Shown here in pieces: positions 1 through 9,987 of a stretch of 64,000 nucleotides of DNA. This DNA comes from Granulicatella elegans (GTDB lineage Bacteria > Bacillota > Bacilli > Lactobacillales > Aerococcaceae), in contig NZ_CP085953.1 in assembly GCF_020735385.1 (NCBI RefSeq), forward strand, positions 1,178,001-1,242,000. The letters run 5' to 3'. The position numbers and the translations under genes are program-made. Position 1 is the stretch's first letter. Every line of letters starts with the position of its first letter. The notes beneath the pieces are model-generated. The model was not told the origin of the DNA. It was given only the letters and a program-made list of their open reading frames with translations, and ran no database searches.

Positions 1-70
1 ACCCTACAGGTTGAAATCTTTGTTTAGTTTTGAGAGGTTAACTCTCAAAACAATAAGTCTAAATCCGAAC
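1..70 (+). other. rRNA operon spacer (16S-side ITS)
   Basis: This is spacer between an unseen 16S gene to the left and tRNA-Ile. It holds a short inverted repeat (GTTTTGAGAG / CTCTCAAAAC, about 27-51) of the kind used in rRNA processing. No 16S 3' end (anti-Shine-Dalgarno CCTCC) is present, so the window starts after it. Confidence 0.7.
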
Positions 71-144
<74 letters not shown>

Positions 145-161
145 TAAGTTTCGAATTTAAT

Positions 162-234
162 GGGGGCTTAGCTCAGCTGGGAGAGCGCCTGCTTTGCACG
201 CAGGAGGTCAGCGGTTCGATCCCGCTAGTCTCCA
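162..234 (+). tRNA. tRNA-Ala (TGC)
   Basis: A 73-nt cloverleaf with anticodon TGC in loop TTTGCAC and acceptor GGGGGCT pairing with AGTCTCC through two G-U pairs. Second tRNA of the 16S-23S spacer; no encoded CCA. Confidence 0.97.
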
Positions 235-367
235 TACTATCCGAAAGGATAGAAACTCGACCTTTGAAAACTGAATACTATATCACAAATGAAAACCAAA
301 AATTTACCGAGAGTTAGAGAAATCTAACGAAAAAGAGTTTTTTAACAAGAAGCAACGCGACCATAAT

Positions 368-3283
<2,916 letters not shown>

Positions 3284-3357
3284 AGGTTGAAGGTAAATGA
3301 GGAAGGAATTGGATATAGATTCAGTTTTGAGAGAGCGAGAGCTTTTTCAAGAGAGAA

Positions 3358-3475
3358 GTGTGGTGACGATGGCAAGAAGGATACACCTGTTCCCATCTCG
3401 AACACAGAAGTTAAGCTTCTTAGCGCCGATAGTAGTTGGGGGTTTCCCCCTGTGAGGATAGGACGTTGCCACGCT
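3358..3475 (+). rRNA. 5S ribosomal RNA
   Basis: About 117 nt from GTGTGGTGACGATGGC to GGACGTTGCCACGC, with the conserved core CACCTGTTCCCAT...GAACACAGAAGTTAAGC. It follows the 23S gene by about 75 nt in the same operon. Confidence 0.95.
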
Positions 3476-3485
3476 TTTCAAATAT

Positions 3486-3559
3486 TCCGCAATAGCTCAG
3501 TTGGTAGTAGCGCATGACTGTTAATCATGATGTCGTAGGTTCGAGTCCTACTTGCGGAG
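3486..3559 (+). tRNA. tRNA-Asn (GTT)
   Basis: Acceptor TCCGCAA/TTGCGGA, anticodon GTT in loop CTGTTAA, discriminator G. First of 13 tRNA genes directly after 5S, apparently co-transcribed with the rRNA operon. Confidence 0.96.
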
Positions 3560-3582
3560 TTTACAAAATATACTGGATACTC

Positions 3583-3670
3583 GGAGAGTTGTCCGAGCTG
3601 GTCGAAGGAGCACGATTGGAAATCGTGTAGGCAGGAAACTGTCTCAAGGGTTCGAATCCCTTACTCTCCA
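3583..3670 (+). tRNA. tRNA-Ser (GGA)
   Basis: An 88-nt class II tRNA with long variable arm, acceptor GGAGAGT/ACTCTCC, anticodon GGA in loop TTGGAAA. The discriminator base reads A, whereas bacterial tRNA-Ser usually has G73. Confidence 0.94.
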
Positions 3671-3692
3671 TATTTTGTAGTTTTTATTTTAT

Positions 3693-3764
3693 GGCCCGTT
3701 GGTCAAGCGGTTAAGACACCGCCCTTTCACGGCGGTAACACGGGTTCGATTCCCGTACGGGTCA
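3693..3764 (+). tRNA. tRNA-Glu (TTC)
   Basis: Acceptor GGCCCGT/ACGGGTC, anticodon TTC in loop CTTTCAC, T-arm CGGGTTCGATTCCCG. Discriminator A. Confidence 0.96.
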
Positions 3765-3769
3765 TTAAT

Positions 3770-3859
3770 GGAGGATTACCCAAGTCCGGCTGAAGGGAAC
3801 GGTCTTGAAAACCGTCAGGCGTGTAAAAGCGTGCAAGGGTTCGAATCCCTTATCCTCCT
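3770..3859 (+). tRNA. tRNA-Ser (TGA)
   Basis: A 90-nt class II tRNA with acceptor GGAGGAT/ATCCTCC, anticodon TGA in loop CTTGAAA and a long variable arm. The discriminator position reads T, unlike the usual G73 of tRNA-Ser. Confidence 0.94.
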
Positions 3860-3871
3860 TACTAATGTTAT

Positions 3872-3944
<73 letters not shown>

Positions 3945-3955
3945 TTGAATAATTT

Positions 3956-4028
3956 GGTTCCGTGGTGTAGGGGTTAACATGCCTGCCTGTCACGCAGGAG
4001 ATCGCGGGTTCGATTCCCGTCGGGACCG
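3956..4028 (+). tRNA. tRNA-Asp (GTC)
   Basis: Acceptor GGTTCCG/CGGGACC, anticodon GTC in loop CTGTCAC, discriminator G. Confidence 0.96.
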
Positions 4029-4036
4029 TAATTCCA

Positions 4037-4109
4037 GGCTCGGTAGCTCAGTTGGTAGAGCATTTGATTGAAGCTCAAAGTGTCGGCAGTTCGATTCTGT
4101 CCCGAGCCA
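4037..4109 (+). tRNA. tRNA-Phe (GAA)
   Basis: Acceptor GGCTCGG/CCGAGCC, anticodon GAA in loop TTGAAGC closed by TTTGA/TCAAA, discriminator A. Confidence 0.95.
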
Positions 4110-4112
4110 TCT

Positions 4113-4193
4113 GGAGGGGTAGCGAAGTGGCTAAACGCGGCGGACTGTAAATCCGCTCCTTAGGGTTCGGCAGTTCGAATCTGCCCCCCTCCA
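4113..4193 (+). tRNA. tRNA-Tyr (GTA)
   Basis: An 81-nt class II tRNA with acceptor GGAGGGG/CCCCTCC, anticodon GTA in loop CTGTAAA and the extended variable arm typical of bacterial tRNA-Tyr. Confidence 0.95.
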
Positions 4194-4216
4194 TTCATTA
4201 AATAGTTTAACTATTT

Positions 4217-4287
4217 AGGGGTATAGTTTAAAGGTAGAACAGCGGTCTCCAAAACCGTTAGTGTGGGTTCGATTCCTGCTACCCCTG
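4217..4287 (+). tRNA. tRNA-Trp (CCA)
   Basis: Acceptor AGGGGTA/TACCCCT, anticodon CCA in loop CTCCAAA, discriminator G. Confidence 0.95.
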
Positions 4288-4299
4288 TTATCATATTAT

Positions 4300-4373
4300 G
4301 GCGATTGTGGCGAAGTGGTTAACGCATCGGTTTGTGGCACCGACATTCGGGGGTTCGATTCCCCTCAATCGCC
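4300..4373 (+). tRNA. tRNA-His (GTG)
   Basis: Anticodon GTG in loop TTGTGGC. The acceptor has eight pairs (GGCGATTG with CAATCGCC), that is the extra G-1:C73 pair that identifies tRNA-His. Confidence 0.95.
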
Positions 4374-4382
4374 CTTTTTTCT

Positions 4383-4454
4383 TGGGGTATAGCCAAGCGG
4401 TAAGGCAACGGACTTTGACTCCGTCATTCGTTGGTTCGAATCCAGCTACCCCAG
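4383..4454 (+). tRNA. tRNA-Gln (TTG)
   Basis: Acceptor TGGGGTA/TACCCCA, anticodon TTG in loop CTTTGAC, discriminator G. Confidence 0.95.
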
Positions 4455-4471
4455 TTTTTTTATATAGAAAT

Positions 4472-4542
<71 letters not shown>

Positions 4543-4548
4543 TTATAT

Positions 4549-4632
4549 GCCGGCGTGGCGGAATTGGCAGACGCGCTGGACTCAAAATCCAGTGCCCGCG
4601 AGGGCGTGCCGGTTCGACCCCGGCCGCCGGTA
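4549..4632 (+). tRNA. tRNA-Leu (CAA)
   Basis: Class II tRNA with acceptor GCCGGCG/CGCCGGT, anticodon CAA in loop CTCAAAA and long variable arm. Last gene of the tRNA array and the boundary with the mobile region that follows. Confidence 0.94.
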
Positions 4633-4662
4633 TTTTTAGTACAAAAAAGAAGCTAAAAGTAC

Positions 4663-4722
4663 AAATGTAAAATAGCTAGAAATGTTGATTTAACAACGTT
4701 TCTAGCTATTTTTACATTTTTG
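4663..4722 (+). terminator. Terminator of the rRNA/tRNA operon
   Basis: A long stem (AAATGTAAAATAGCTAGAAA with a matching right arm ending about 4718) closes around a TGTTGATTTAACA loop just after tRNA-Leu. The right arm contains a T-run. It is the only strong hairpin after the tRNA cluster. Confidence 0.75.
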
Positions 4723-4768
4723 AGAAACTCATAAAAACTAATAAAAAAGGTTGTTCGACAAATCCTGT

Positions 4769-4800
4769 TGGTGAGAAATTACCGACAGGATTTTTTACAT
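4769..4800 (+). terminator. Hairpin plus T-run just inside the ISL3 left end
   Basis: AATCCTGTTGGT pairs with ACCGACAGGATT and is followed by six T. It sits between the left end and the transposase start, so it would stop incoming transcription from the rRNA/tRNA operon and limit transposase expression. The left arm overlaps the terminal inverted repeat. Confidence 0.65.
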
Positions 4801-4864
4801 GCAAAAAAGAGAAATCCGAGTTATGATTAAGTCGACTAAAACAAATCAAAGGAGGATTTCTCTC

Positions 4865-6145
4865 ATGGACTATTGTATACGAAAATTACTAAGATTAACA
4901 GAAGAAAATTTTATTACGGATGAAAATTGGTTAGAAATCGTGACAGAAAATAATGAAATAGTTCATAAAATTAATGGAACTTGGACAAATACTTGTACTT
5001 CTTGTCTATATTGTTCTAGCGAAAATGTGATGAAACATTCTCCTATGGAACATAAAATTAGAATTCCACACCTATTTGGACATAAGACTATTTTAGACCT
5101 TAAAGTACAACGATTCATCTGTAAAGATTGTCATAAAACATGGGTTGCAGATTGCCCTCTTGTTCCAAAAAATAGTAATATTTCTTATGATTTAGAGTGT
5201 CAAATTATGTTGTATTTAAAAGAAAACTTCTCTAGAAAAGCAATCGCTAAACTCCTTTCAATTTCTGATAAGACTGTTGAAAGAGTGATGAAAAAGTTTA
5301 AAATAAAAACAATGCAGCAGTATCATTATTTACCTAAAGTGCTTTGTTTAGATGAATTTAGAGGCGTTAAAACGCAACAAGGGAAAATGAATTTCATTTG
5401 TTTAGATGGAGAAAATCGCCAATTAATTGATATTTTGCCTGGTAGAACACTTCATGAAATGATTTCATTCTTTATGAAGTTTTCTCGTAAACAACGTTTA
5501 AAAGTAAGATATTTAGTGATGGATATGAATGCTTCTTATCAAAACCTTATTAAAACAGTATTTCCAAATGCTGTTATCGTAGTAGATCGATTCCATATCG
5601 TTCAACATATGAATCGTAATTTTAATCAACTGCGCATTGTGATTATGAAGCAATTCTCTCCTAAATCAACACAACAGAAGACATTAAAGCGATACTGGAA
5701 AGTACTCTTAAAGCCTAGTGATGAATTAGATGAAGAAAAATTAAGGTACAATTATCACTTCAAAACCTATCTTACTCAAGCTCAATTGGTAGAAAAATTA
5801 TTGAGTTTTGACGAAGTGTTATCAGATGCATATGATTTCATTCAAGAACTTAGAAAAGCCTATAAAAAGAAAAATTACGAGGCATTTATGACATGTATAA
5901 AGGAAATTCCAAAACAATTACCTTATGAATTTAAGAAGAAGTTTGAAGTGTTTAAACGTTTTAAGAATGGGATTTATCAAGCTTTTACGACAGGATATTC
6001 CAATGGAGCTATTGAAGGAACGAATAATCTCATTAAAGTAATTAAACGTGTTGCATATGGATATCGAAATTTTGAGAATATGAAATTAAGAATCAAGATT
6101 ATTAAAGGTTGTTTCTTTACCCCGGTCAATAGAAAGTCATTATGA
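4865..6145 (+). CDS. ISL3-family transposase
   Basis: A 426-residue DDE transposase that cuts and rejoins the ends of its own element. An N-terminal zinc-ribbon has paired cysteines (CTSCLYC near residue 38, then CKDCHKTW), followed by a helix-turn-helix (FSRKAIAKLLSISDKTVERV). The catalytic domain starts at VLCLDEFRG and continues with LVMDMNASY and VVDRFHIVQHMNR, a typical ISL3 signature; the C-terminal NGAIEGTNNLIK holds the last catalytic Glu. An upstream in-frame ATG at 4799 would add 22 residues, but AGGAGG at about 4850 points to ATG 4865. No frameshifts. Family assignment is firm; activity is inferred. Confidence 0.93.
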   Translation: MDYCIRKLLRLTEENFITDENWLEIVTENNEIVHKINGTWTNTCTSCLYCSSENVMKHSPMEHKIRIPHLFGHKTILDLKVQRFICKDCHKTWVADCPLVPKNSNISYDLECQIMLYLKENFSRKAIAKLLSISDKTVERVMKKFKIKTMQQYHYLPKVLCLDEFRGVKTQQGKMNFICLDGENRQLIDILPGRTLHEMISFFMKFSRKQRLKVRYLVMDMNASYQNLIKTVFPNAVIVVDRFHIVQHMNRNFNQLRIVIMKQFSPKSTQQKTLKRYWKVLLKPSDELDEEKLRYNYHFKTYLTQAQLVEKLLSFDEVLSDAYDFIQELRKAYKKKNYEAFMTCIKEIPKQLPYEFKKKFEVFKRFKNGIYQAFTTGYSNGAIEGTNNLIKVIKRVAYGYRNFENMKLRIKIIKGCFFTPVNRKSL

Positions 6146-6168
6146 GTTAAAAAAGTATGTATAGAGTC

Positions 6169-6295
6169 GTTTTAACTTGACAATGAGCCTCCATGGGCAT
6201 GTTGAATTGGGGGAAGCGAAAAATAATATCAAATTTCACAGCCCCCAAACCGCTAATCGCGGATAACATGCCCCTGCTCATTATAAAGTTAAAAC
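6169..6295 (+). ncRNA. Candidate branched structured RNA inside the ISL3 element
   Basis: Between the transposase stop and the right end lie nested complementary arms. Outer stem GTTTTAACTT (6169) with AAGTTAAAAC (6286); AATGAGC (6182) with GCTCATT (6276); GGGCATGTT (6195) with AACATGCCC (6265). Two branches are enclosed: TTGGGGG (6207) with CCCCCAA (6242), and CCGC (6250) with GCGG (6259). AGCG at about 6215 could also pair with CGCT at 6251. The total is about 127 nt. No coding potential is seen. I do not recognise a known family; transcription is unproven. Confidence 0.45.
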
Positions 6296-6449
6296 TAGAT
6301 TTCGTTCATAGTTATGTTTGTGGTTGATTGTTAAATCGATTAAATCGTTACTTTTCTTCCACCTTGTTCATTTAAAATGAAAGACTTAATTTGGTGTTAA
6401 ATTTGATCCACCAACAGAATTTGTCGATGAGCCATAAAAAATAAAAATT

Positions 6450-6472
6450 TGGTGGGCAAATGGTGGGCAAAT
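6450..6472 (+). repeat. Tandem direct repeat of GGTGGGCAAAT
   Basis: Two adjacent copies of the 11-mer GGTGGGCAAAT, immediately outside the IS right flank and 1.8 kb after tRNA-Leu. Short direct repeats of this sort resemble arm-type integrase binding sites at ends of tRNA-associated integrative elements. No integrase is present, so this is only a suggestion of a scar. Confidence 0.4.
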
Positions 6473-6518
6473 TTTTCTACAAAGTTTGTGAATCTAAGAA
6501 ATATAAAGGAGGAAAGCA

Positions 6519-7424
6519 ATGGCAACTATAGATTTACTTGAAAATTATCCAAAGGAGTTAATTCTAAAAGGATATTCTGAAGAAATGAAGTATAAAGTTA
6601 AAGCTGATAAGAATTACTTTTTAAAAATCTCTCCTCTATCATTTATTAAGAAGAAGGAGTTAGAAATAAAATATATTTCACTTTTAGAAAAAGAAATAAA
6701 AATTCCAAAATTAATTGAGTTAAGGTATGAATCGAATGTTATTCTTAGTTTATATGAATGGATTGATGGTGTTGATTTTCGAGATTATGTGACTCAATTG
6801 ACAGATAAAGAACTGTATCAATATGGTATTCAAGCAGGTGAATTTCTAAAGAAGTTTCATTCGATTTCTATTGAAGAACACTTGGACAATTGGAAGGAAT
6901 ATTATGTACAGAAATCAATGAAGAAGATTGATTCTTTTAGAAAGTCGAATATAAATTTTTCTGAAATTGAAACTTTTATTGACTATATTCAAACTCATCA
7001 GTATTTATTACATGATAGACCCATTTCATTATGTCATGGGGATTTTCATGTTGGAAATATGATGGTTGATTTTAAAACAAAAGAACTTGTTATTATTGAT
7101 TTTGGTTCTATAGAAATTGGTGATCCTATGGAAGAGTTTAATCGCATGATTTGGAATGCACAATTATCTGAGGAGTTCGCAACAGGATGTATTAATGGCT
7201 ATTTTAATGGAAAGAATATTCCCGATGAATTTTGGAAGTTAATGGCATATTATATAGCATGTGATGTTGTAGGCTCTATTCCTTGGGCAGTAAATTATGG
7301 AACTCATCAGTTGACAATTATGCTTGAAAGAGCAAAATTAGTGTTAGATTGGTTTGATGATTTTGAACGTGTGATTCCAAAGTTTTATAAAAGAATTGAG
7401 TCTAAAAAGGATGGTAAGTTATAG
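6519..7424 (+). CDS. APH/choline-kinase-like phosphotransferase
   Basis: A 301-residue kinase-like protein of the aminoglycoside phosphotransferase superfamily, which transfers a phosphate from ATP to a small hydroxylated substrate. The catalytic loop LCHGDFHVGNMM (about 170-181, Asp and Asn as in Brenner motifs) and metal-binding VIIDFGSIEIGDP (about 190-202) are visible. The N-lobe has a Lys-rich strand region. Start ATG has AAAGGAGG seven bases upstream. It overlaps the following methyltransferase by one base (TAGTG), so the two are likely co-translated. Substrate unknown; the family also includes macrolide, choline and fructosamine kinases, so antibiotic resistance is not implied. Confidence 0.8.
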   Translation: MATIDLLENYPKELILKGYSEEMKYKVKADKNYFLKISPLSFIKKKELEIKYISLLEKEIKIPKLIELRYESNVILSLYEWIDGVDFRDYVTQLTDKELYQYGIQAGEFLKKFHSISIEEHLDNWKEYYVQKSMKKIDSFRKSNINFSEIETFIDYIQTHQYLLHDRPISLCHGDFHVGNMMVDFKTKELVIIDFGSIEIGDPMEEFNRMIWNAQLSEEFATGCINGYFNGKNIPDEFWKLMAYYIACDVVGSIPWAVNYGTHQLTIMLERAKLVLDWFDDFERVIPKFYKRIESKKDGKL

Positions 7425-8131
7425 TGGATATTCAACAATACAAACAAATGTTAGAGCAACCTTGGGGAAAGATTCAATATGAAATTATTTTTGCCCAATT
7501 AGCTCATTTAAAAAATAAGAAAATTTTAGATTTTGGTTCAGGACTTGGATTAGTAAGTAAGTTTTTAAGCGAAAATAATGAAGTTGTTGCGATTGAACCA
7601 GAAAAAGAAATGCTGTTTGCTTATTCCAATCATACTTATGAGAAAATTTTAGGTAGCTTAGAGCAAGTTGAAGAATTTGAATCGGAATCTTTTGATATCG
7701 TTTTGTGTCACAATGTACTGGAGTATATAGAAGAAAATAATCGAGAAAAATATCTTTCTGAATTTAAACGAGTACTAAAACGTGATGGAAAGTTATCTAT
7801 TATCAAACATAATCAGGTTGGTAAAATTATGCAAGCAGTTGTATTTTCTAATGATGTAGATCAAGCATTGGATTTATTGAAAGGAAATGAATTTAGAAGT
7901 GTCTCATTTAATTCTGGTTCAACTTATACCATTGACAAATTATTAGAGATGTCAAAAATGAAATTGGATAAGTATCAAGCGATTCGAACTTTCTATAGTC
8001 TACAAATGAATGAAGTAAAAACTCAAGATAAATGGATAGAAAAGATGACTGAAATGGAACTTTCAGTATGTGACTTGTATCCTTATAAAGATATTAGTTT
8101 TTTACAACATGTATGGCTTATGAAGGAGTAA
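7424..8131 (+). CDS. Class I SAM-dependent methyltransferase
   Basis: A 235-residue methyltransferase with the Rossmann motif I ILDFGSGLGLVSKFL (about 35-49), the acidic end of strand 2 VVAIEPE and a motif IV region FDIVLCHNVLEYI, followed by LKRDGKLSIIKHN. Start is GTG, sharing its G with the TAG stop of the kinase gene upstream, a clear case of translational coupling. Together with the kinase this forms a two-gene cassette; the partner suggests small-molecule modification, but the substrate cannot be read from the sequence. Confidence 0.8.
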   Translation: MDIQQYKQMLEQPWGKIQYEIIFAQLAHLKNKKILDFGSGLGLVSKFLSENNEVVAIEPEKEMLFAYSNHTYEKILGSLEQVEEFESESFDIVLCHNVLEYIEENNREKYLSEFKRVLKRDGKLSIIKHNQVGKIMQAVVFSNDVDQALDLLKGNEFRSVSFNSGSTYTIDKLLEMSKMKLDKYQAIRTFYSLQMNEVKTQDKWIEKMTEMELSVCDLYPYKDISFLQHVWLMKE

Positions 8132-8202
8132 AAGTTAGTTTTTCTTGTAAGTACTAATATCGTGTGGTAGAGTTTAATTATAGAATTTAAAGGAGAATTA
8201 AA

Positions 8203-8856
8203 ATGAATAGAAATGAAGTGATTGAATTACAACATAAACGTTTTGCAGTAAAGAAATATAATCCGAATCGTCGTATTTCAGATGAAGATTGGGATGCATT
8301 AGTGGAAGTAGGACGTTTAGCTCCATCATCTCTTGGGTTTGAACCTTGGAAAATGCTTCTATTAAAAAATGAACAAATGAGAGAAGATTTGAAAGAAATG
8401 ACTTGGGGAGGAATAAATAGTTTAGAAGCTGCGAGTCATTTTGTAATTTTCCTTGCTCGTAAAGGAGTTACTTATGATAGTCCGTATGTAGCAAAGTTGA
8501 TGAAGGAAGTAAAAAATCGTGATTATGATCCAAGTTCAAGATTTGCTCAACGTGTAAAGAGTTTCCATGAAATAGATGCTGGATTAAATGATGAAAGAAC
8601 ATTATTTGACTGGGCTAGTAAACAAACGTATATTCAAATGGCAAATATGATGTCTGCAGCAACTCTTCTAGGAATTGATTCTTTACCGATTGAAGGGTTT
8701 AACAGAGAAAAAGTAGAAGCATATTTAAAAGAAAAAGGATTTTTAAATACGGATGAATTTGGAGTATCTGTAATGGCAAGTTTTGGATATCGTGATCAAG
8801 AGATTACTCCTAAAGTTCGTTGGAATAAAGAAGCAATTTATGAGGTAATTGAATAG
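8203..8856 (+). CDS. Nitroreductase-family NAD(P)H oxidoreductase
   Basis: A 217-residue FMN-dependent flavoprotein of the nitroreductase family (NfsB-like), which passes electrons from NAD(P)H to quinones or nitro compounds as a cytosolic homodimer. The N-terminal HKRFAVKKY carries the FMN phosphate-binding Arg, LAPSSLGFEPWKMLLL is the family's conserved early motif, and the middle helix MANMMSAATLLGIDSLPIEGF matches the glycine-rich FMN-binding segment. AAAGGAG precedes ATG by eight bases. It is followed by its own terminator, so it forms a single transcription unit. Physiological substrate unknown. Confidence 0.85.
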   Translation: MNRNEVIELQHKRFAVKKYNPNRRISDEDWDALVEVGRLAPSSLGFEPWKMLLLKNEQMREDLKEMTWGGINSLEAASHFVIFLARKGVTYDSPYVAKLMKEVKNRDYDPSSRFAQRVKSFHEIDAGLNDERTLFDWASKQTYIQMANMMSAATLLGIDSLPIEGFNREKVEAYLKEKGFLNTDEFGVSVMASFGYRDQEITPKVRWNKEAIYEVIE

Positions 8857-8873
8857 TTTTTAATTTCGACTTT

Positions 8874-8917
8874 AAACTGTTTAAAGAAATAGTAGAATTT
8901 CTTTGGACAGTTTTTTG
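8874..8917 (+). terminator. Terminator after the nitroreductase gene
   Basis: AAACTGT..AAAGAAAT pairs with ATTTCTTT..ACAGTTT across a six-base loop, then a run of six T. Factor-independent terminator 17 nt after the stop codon. Confidence 0.85.
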
Positions 8918-9232
8918 AATTTTAGAATATTTTGTCTCGCTATAAGAAATCGTGTAGTTTGTGAATCAAAATGTCATTTAAATAGAGTATTAGAATTATT
9001 AAATAATCAGAATAATTCTGAAAAATGTTCAAAATTCTATTTTTGCATTAAAATTATTTGCTTTTTTTTGTTTAAAGATTGTGAATAGTTTGTGAAAAAC
9101 AATGGATTCACAAATAGAATTTCATATTTTTGAAAATTTAAACAAATCTTAAGAAATTTAAAGAGTCTATTTTCTACTTCATATGAATTTAATGATAAAA
9201 AATAATATATTTTCATAATTTTTCAAAATATT

Positions 9233-9267
9233 ATTTATAAGTTTCTTTTAGAGGAAAACTTATAAAT
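9233..9267. promoter_or_regulatory. Inverted repeat upstream of the sigma factor gene
   Basis: ATTTATAAGTTT (9233-9244) is mirrored by AAAACTTATAAAT (9255-9267) around a ten-base spacer. It sits about 100 nt before the -35 of the sigma gene, has no T-run after it, and so looks more like a regulator-binding palindrome than a terminator. Binding partner unknown. Confidence 0.45.
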
Positions 9268-9367
9268 GAAAATAAATGATGAAACACAACGTTTCGGATT
9301 AATTCCTTTATAGTATTAATTTTCATAATTTCAATAGTGTTATTTCTATAAAATGCCAGAAATATTC

Positions 9368-9395
9368 TTGAAGCTTTTCACAGATATATTATAAT
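9368..9395 (+). promoter_or_regulatory. Promoter of the ComX/SigH-like gene
   Basis: TTGAAG (9368-9373), 16-bp spacer, TATAAT (9390-9395), about 31 bases before ATG 9426. A housekeeping-type promoter with a perfect -10 box. Confidence 0.7.
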
Positions 9396-9425
9396 TAAGT
9401 AGAAGAAAAAATAGGAGGGATTCAT

Positions 9426-9986
9426 ATGAGTAGTATAGAGAAATTAGTTTTAGAAATTCAAAATGGGGATGATGAAGAAGCTTTTCCTCTTTTAGTAGGA
9501 AAAGTAAAACCTTTAATGTATAGTGTTTATTATCGTCATTTTTATTTCTGTATTGAATTAGAAGATTTTATTCAAGAAGCTAGTTATTTATTGTTTTACA
9601 CGGCAAAGAAATTTGATTTAAAAAAAGGTACAGTCTTTATTTCTTATTACGAACGTGCATTAAAAAACTATGCTATACAATTAGTACGACATGAACATCG
9701 AGAAAGAGTAGTTCCTGGTTCTTGTTTATGCAATTATGATATTTCTAATTTTAAGTATCCTGTGTCTGTTGAAGAAGAATTTTTATTAAAAGAAGAAATT
9801 CCTCATTATTGGCGTTCTCTGTCTCCGTTTGAAAAAGCAGTATTATTACATTATATGAAAGGATATACATTTGAAGAAATTTCTGAAAAATCAAATAAAT
9901 CTTTATCTGCCATTAAGAGTGCATTTAATCGTTGCCATAAAAAATTCAAATTGTTTTACAATAAAATACAAGAAGAGGAAACGTAA
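9426..9986 (+). CDS. ComX/SigH-like alternative sigma factor
   Basis: A 186-residue small sigma-70 family protein. Region 2 (YRHFYFCIELEDFIQEASYLLFYTAKKFDLKKGTVF shortened; about 37-72) recognises the -10 element and core polymerase. Region 4 (about 125-175) contains the helix-turn-helix GYTFEEISEKSNKSLSAIKS. Size and architecture fit the ComX/SigH group, which in Lactobacillales switches on DNA-uptake genes. Start ATG with AGGAGGG six bases upstream. In many Firmicutes sigH is followed by rpmG-secE-nusG; here a decayed transposase follows instead. None of the competence machinery is in this window, so the role is inferred from family. Confidence 0.75.
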   Translation: MSSIEKLVLEIQNGDDEEAFPLLVGKVKPLMYSVYYRHFYFCIELEDFIQEASYLLFYTAKKFDLKKGTVFISYYERALKNYAIQLVRHEHRERVVPGSCLCNYDISNFKYPVSVEEEFLLKEEIPHYWRSLSPFEKAVLLHYMKGYTFEEISEKSNKSLSAIKSAFNRCHKKFKLFYNKIQEEET

Positions 9987-9987
9987 A

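Larger units (their letters stand above)
4741..6441 (+). mobile_element. Complete ISL3-family insertion sequence with target duplication
   Basis: The element spans 4749-6433 (1685 bp). The left end GGTTGTTCGACAAAT and the inverted right end (read on the minus strand as GGCTCATCGACAAAT) match at 21 of the outer 25 positions, continuing through CTGTTGGTG. Both ends are flanked by the same 8 bp, ATAAAAAA (4741-4748 and 6434-6441); ISL3 elements typically duplicate 8 bp. It encodes one intact transposase. The AT-rich target lies behind the tRNA operon terminator, a tolerated insertion site. With all parts whole, the copy looks recent and potentially active. Confidence 0.92.
6146..6518 (+). other. 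IS 3' tail and intergenic region before the APH-like gene
   Basis: 373 nt without a protein gene. It contains the structured block at 6169-6295, the IS right end (6409-6433), the target duplication, and a tandem pair of GGTGGGCAAAT (6450-6472). Ahead of the next gene is a strong AAAGGAGG ribosome site at about 6506. No clear -35/-10 pair is seen for the next gene. Confidence 0.6.
8918..9425 (+). other. Very AT-rich leader region ahead of the sigma factor
   Basis: About 500 nt without a supported gene; a 61-codon frame at 8903-9088 lacks a ribosome site and looks like chance. The region holds the inverted repeat at 9233-9267 and the promoter at 9368-9395. Otherwise it is A+T tracts. Confidence 0.6.

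Noticed and set aside
8903-9088. A 61-codon reading frame after the nitroreductase gene
   Set aside because: Starts inside the terminator, has no ribosome site, and its composition matches random AT-rich DNA.
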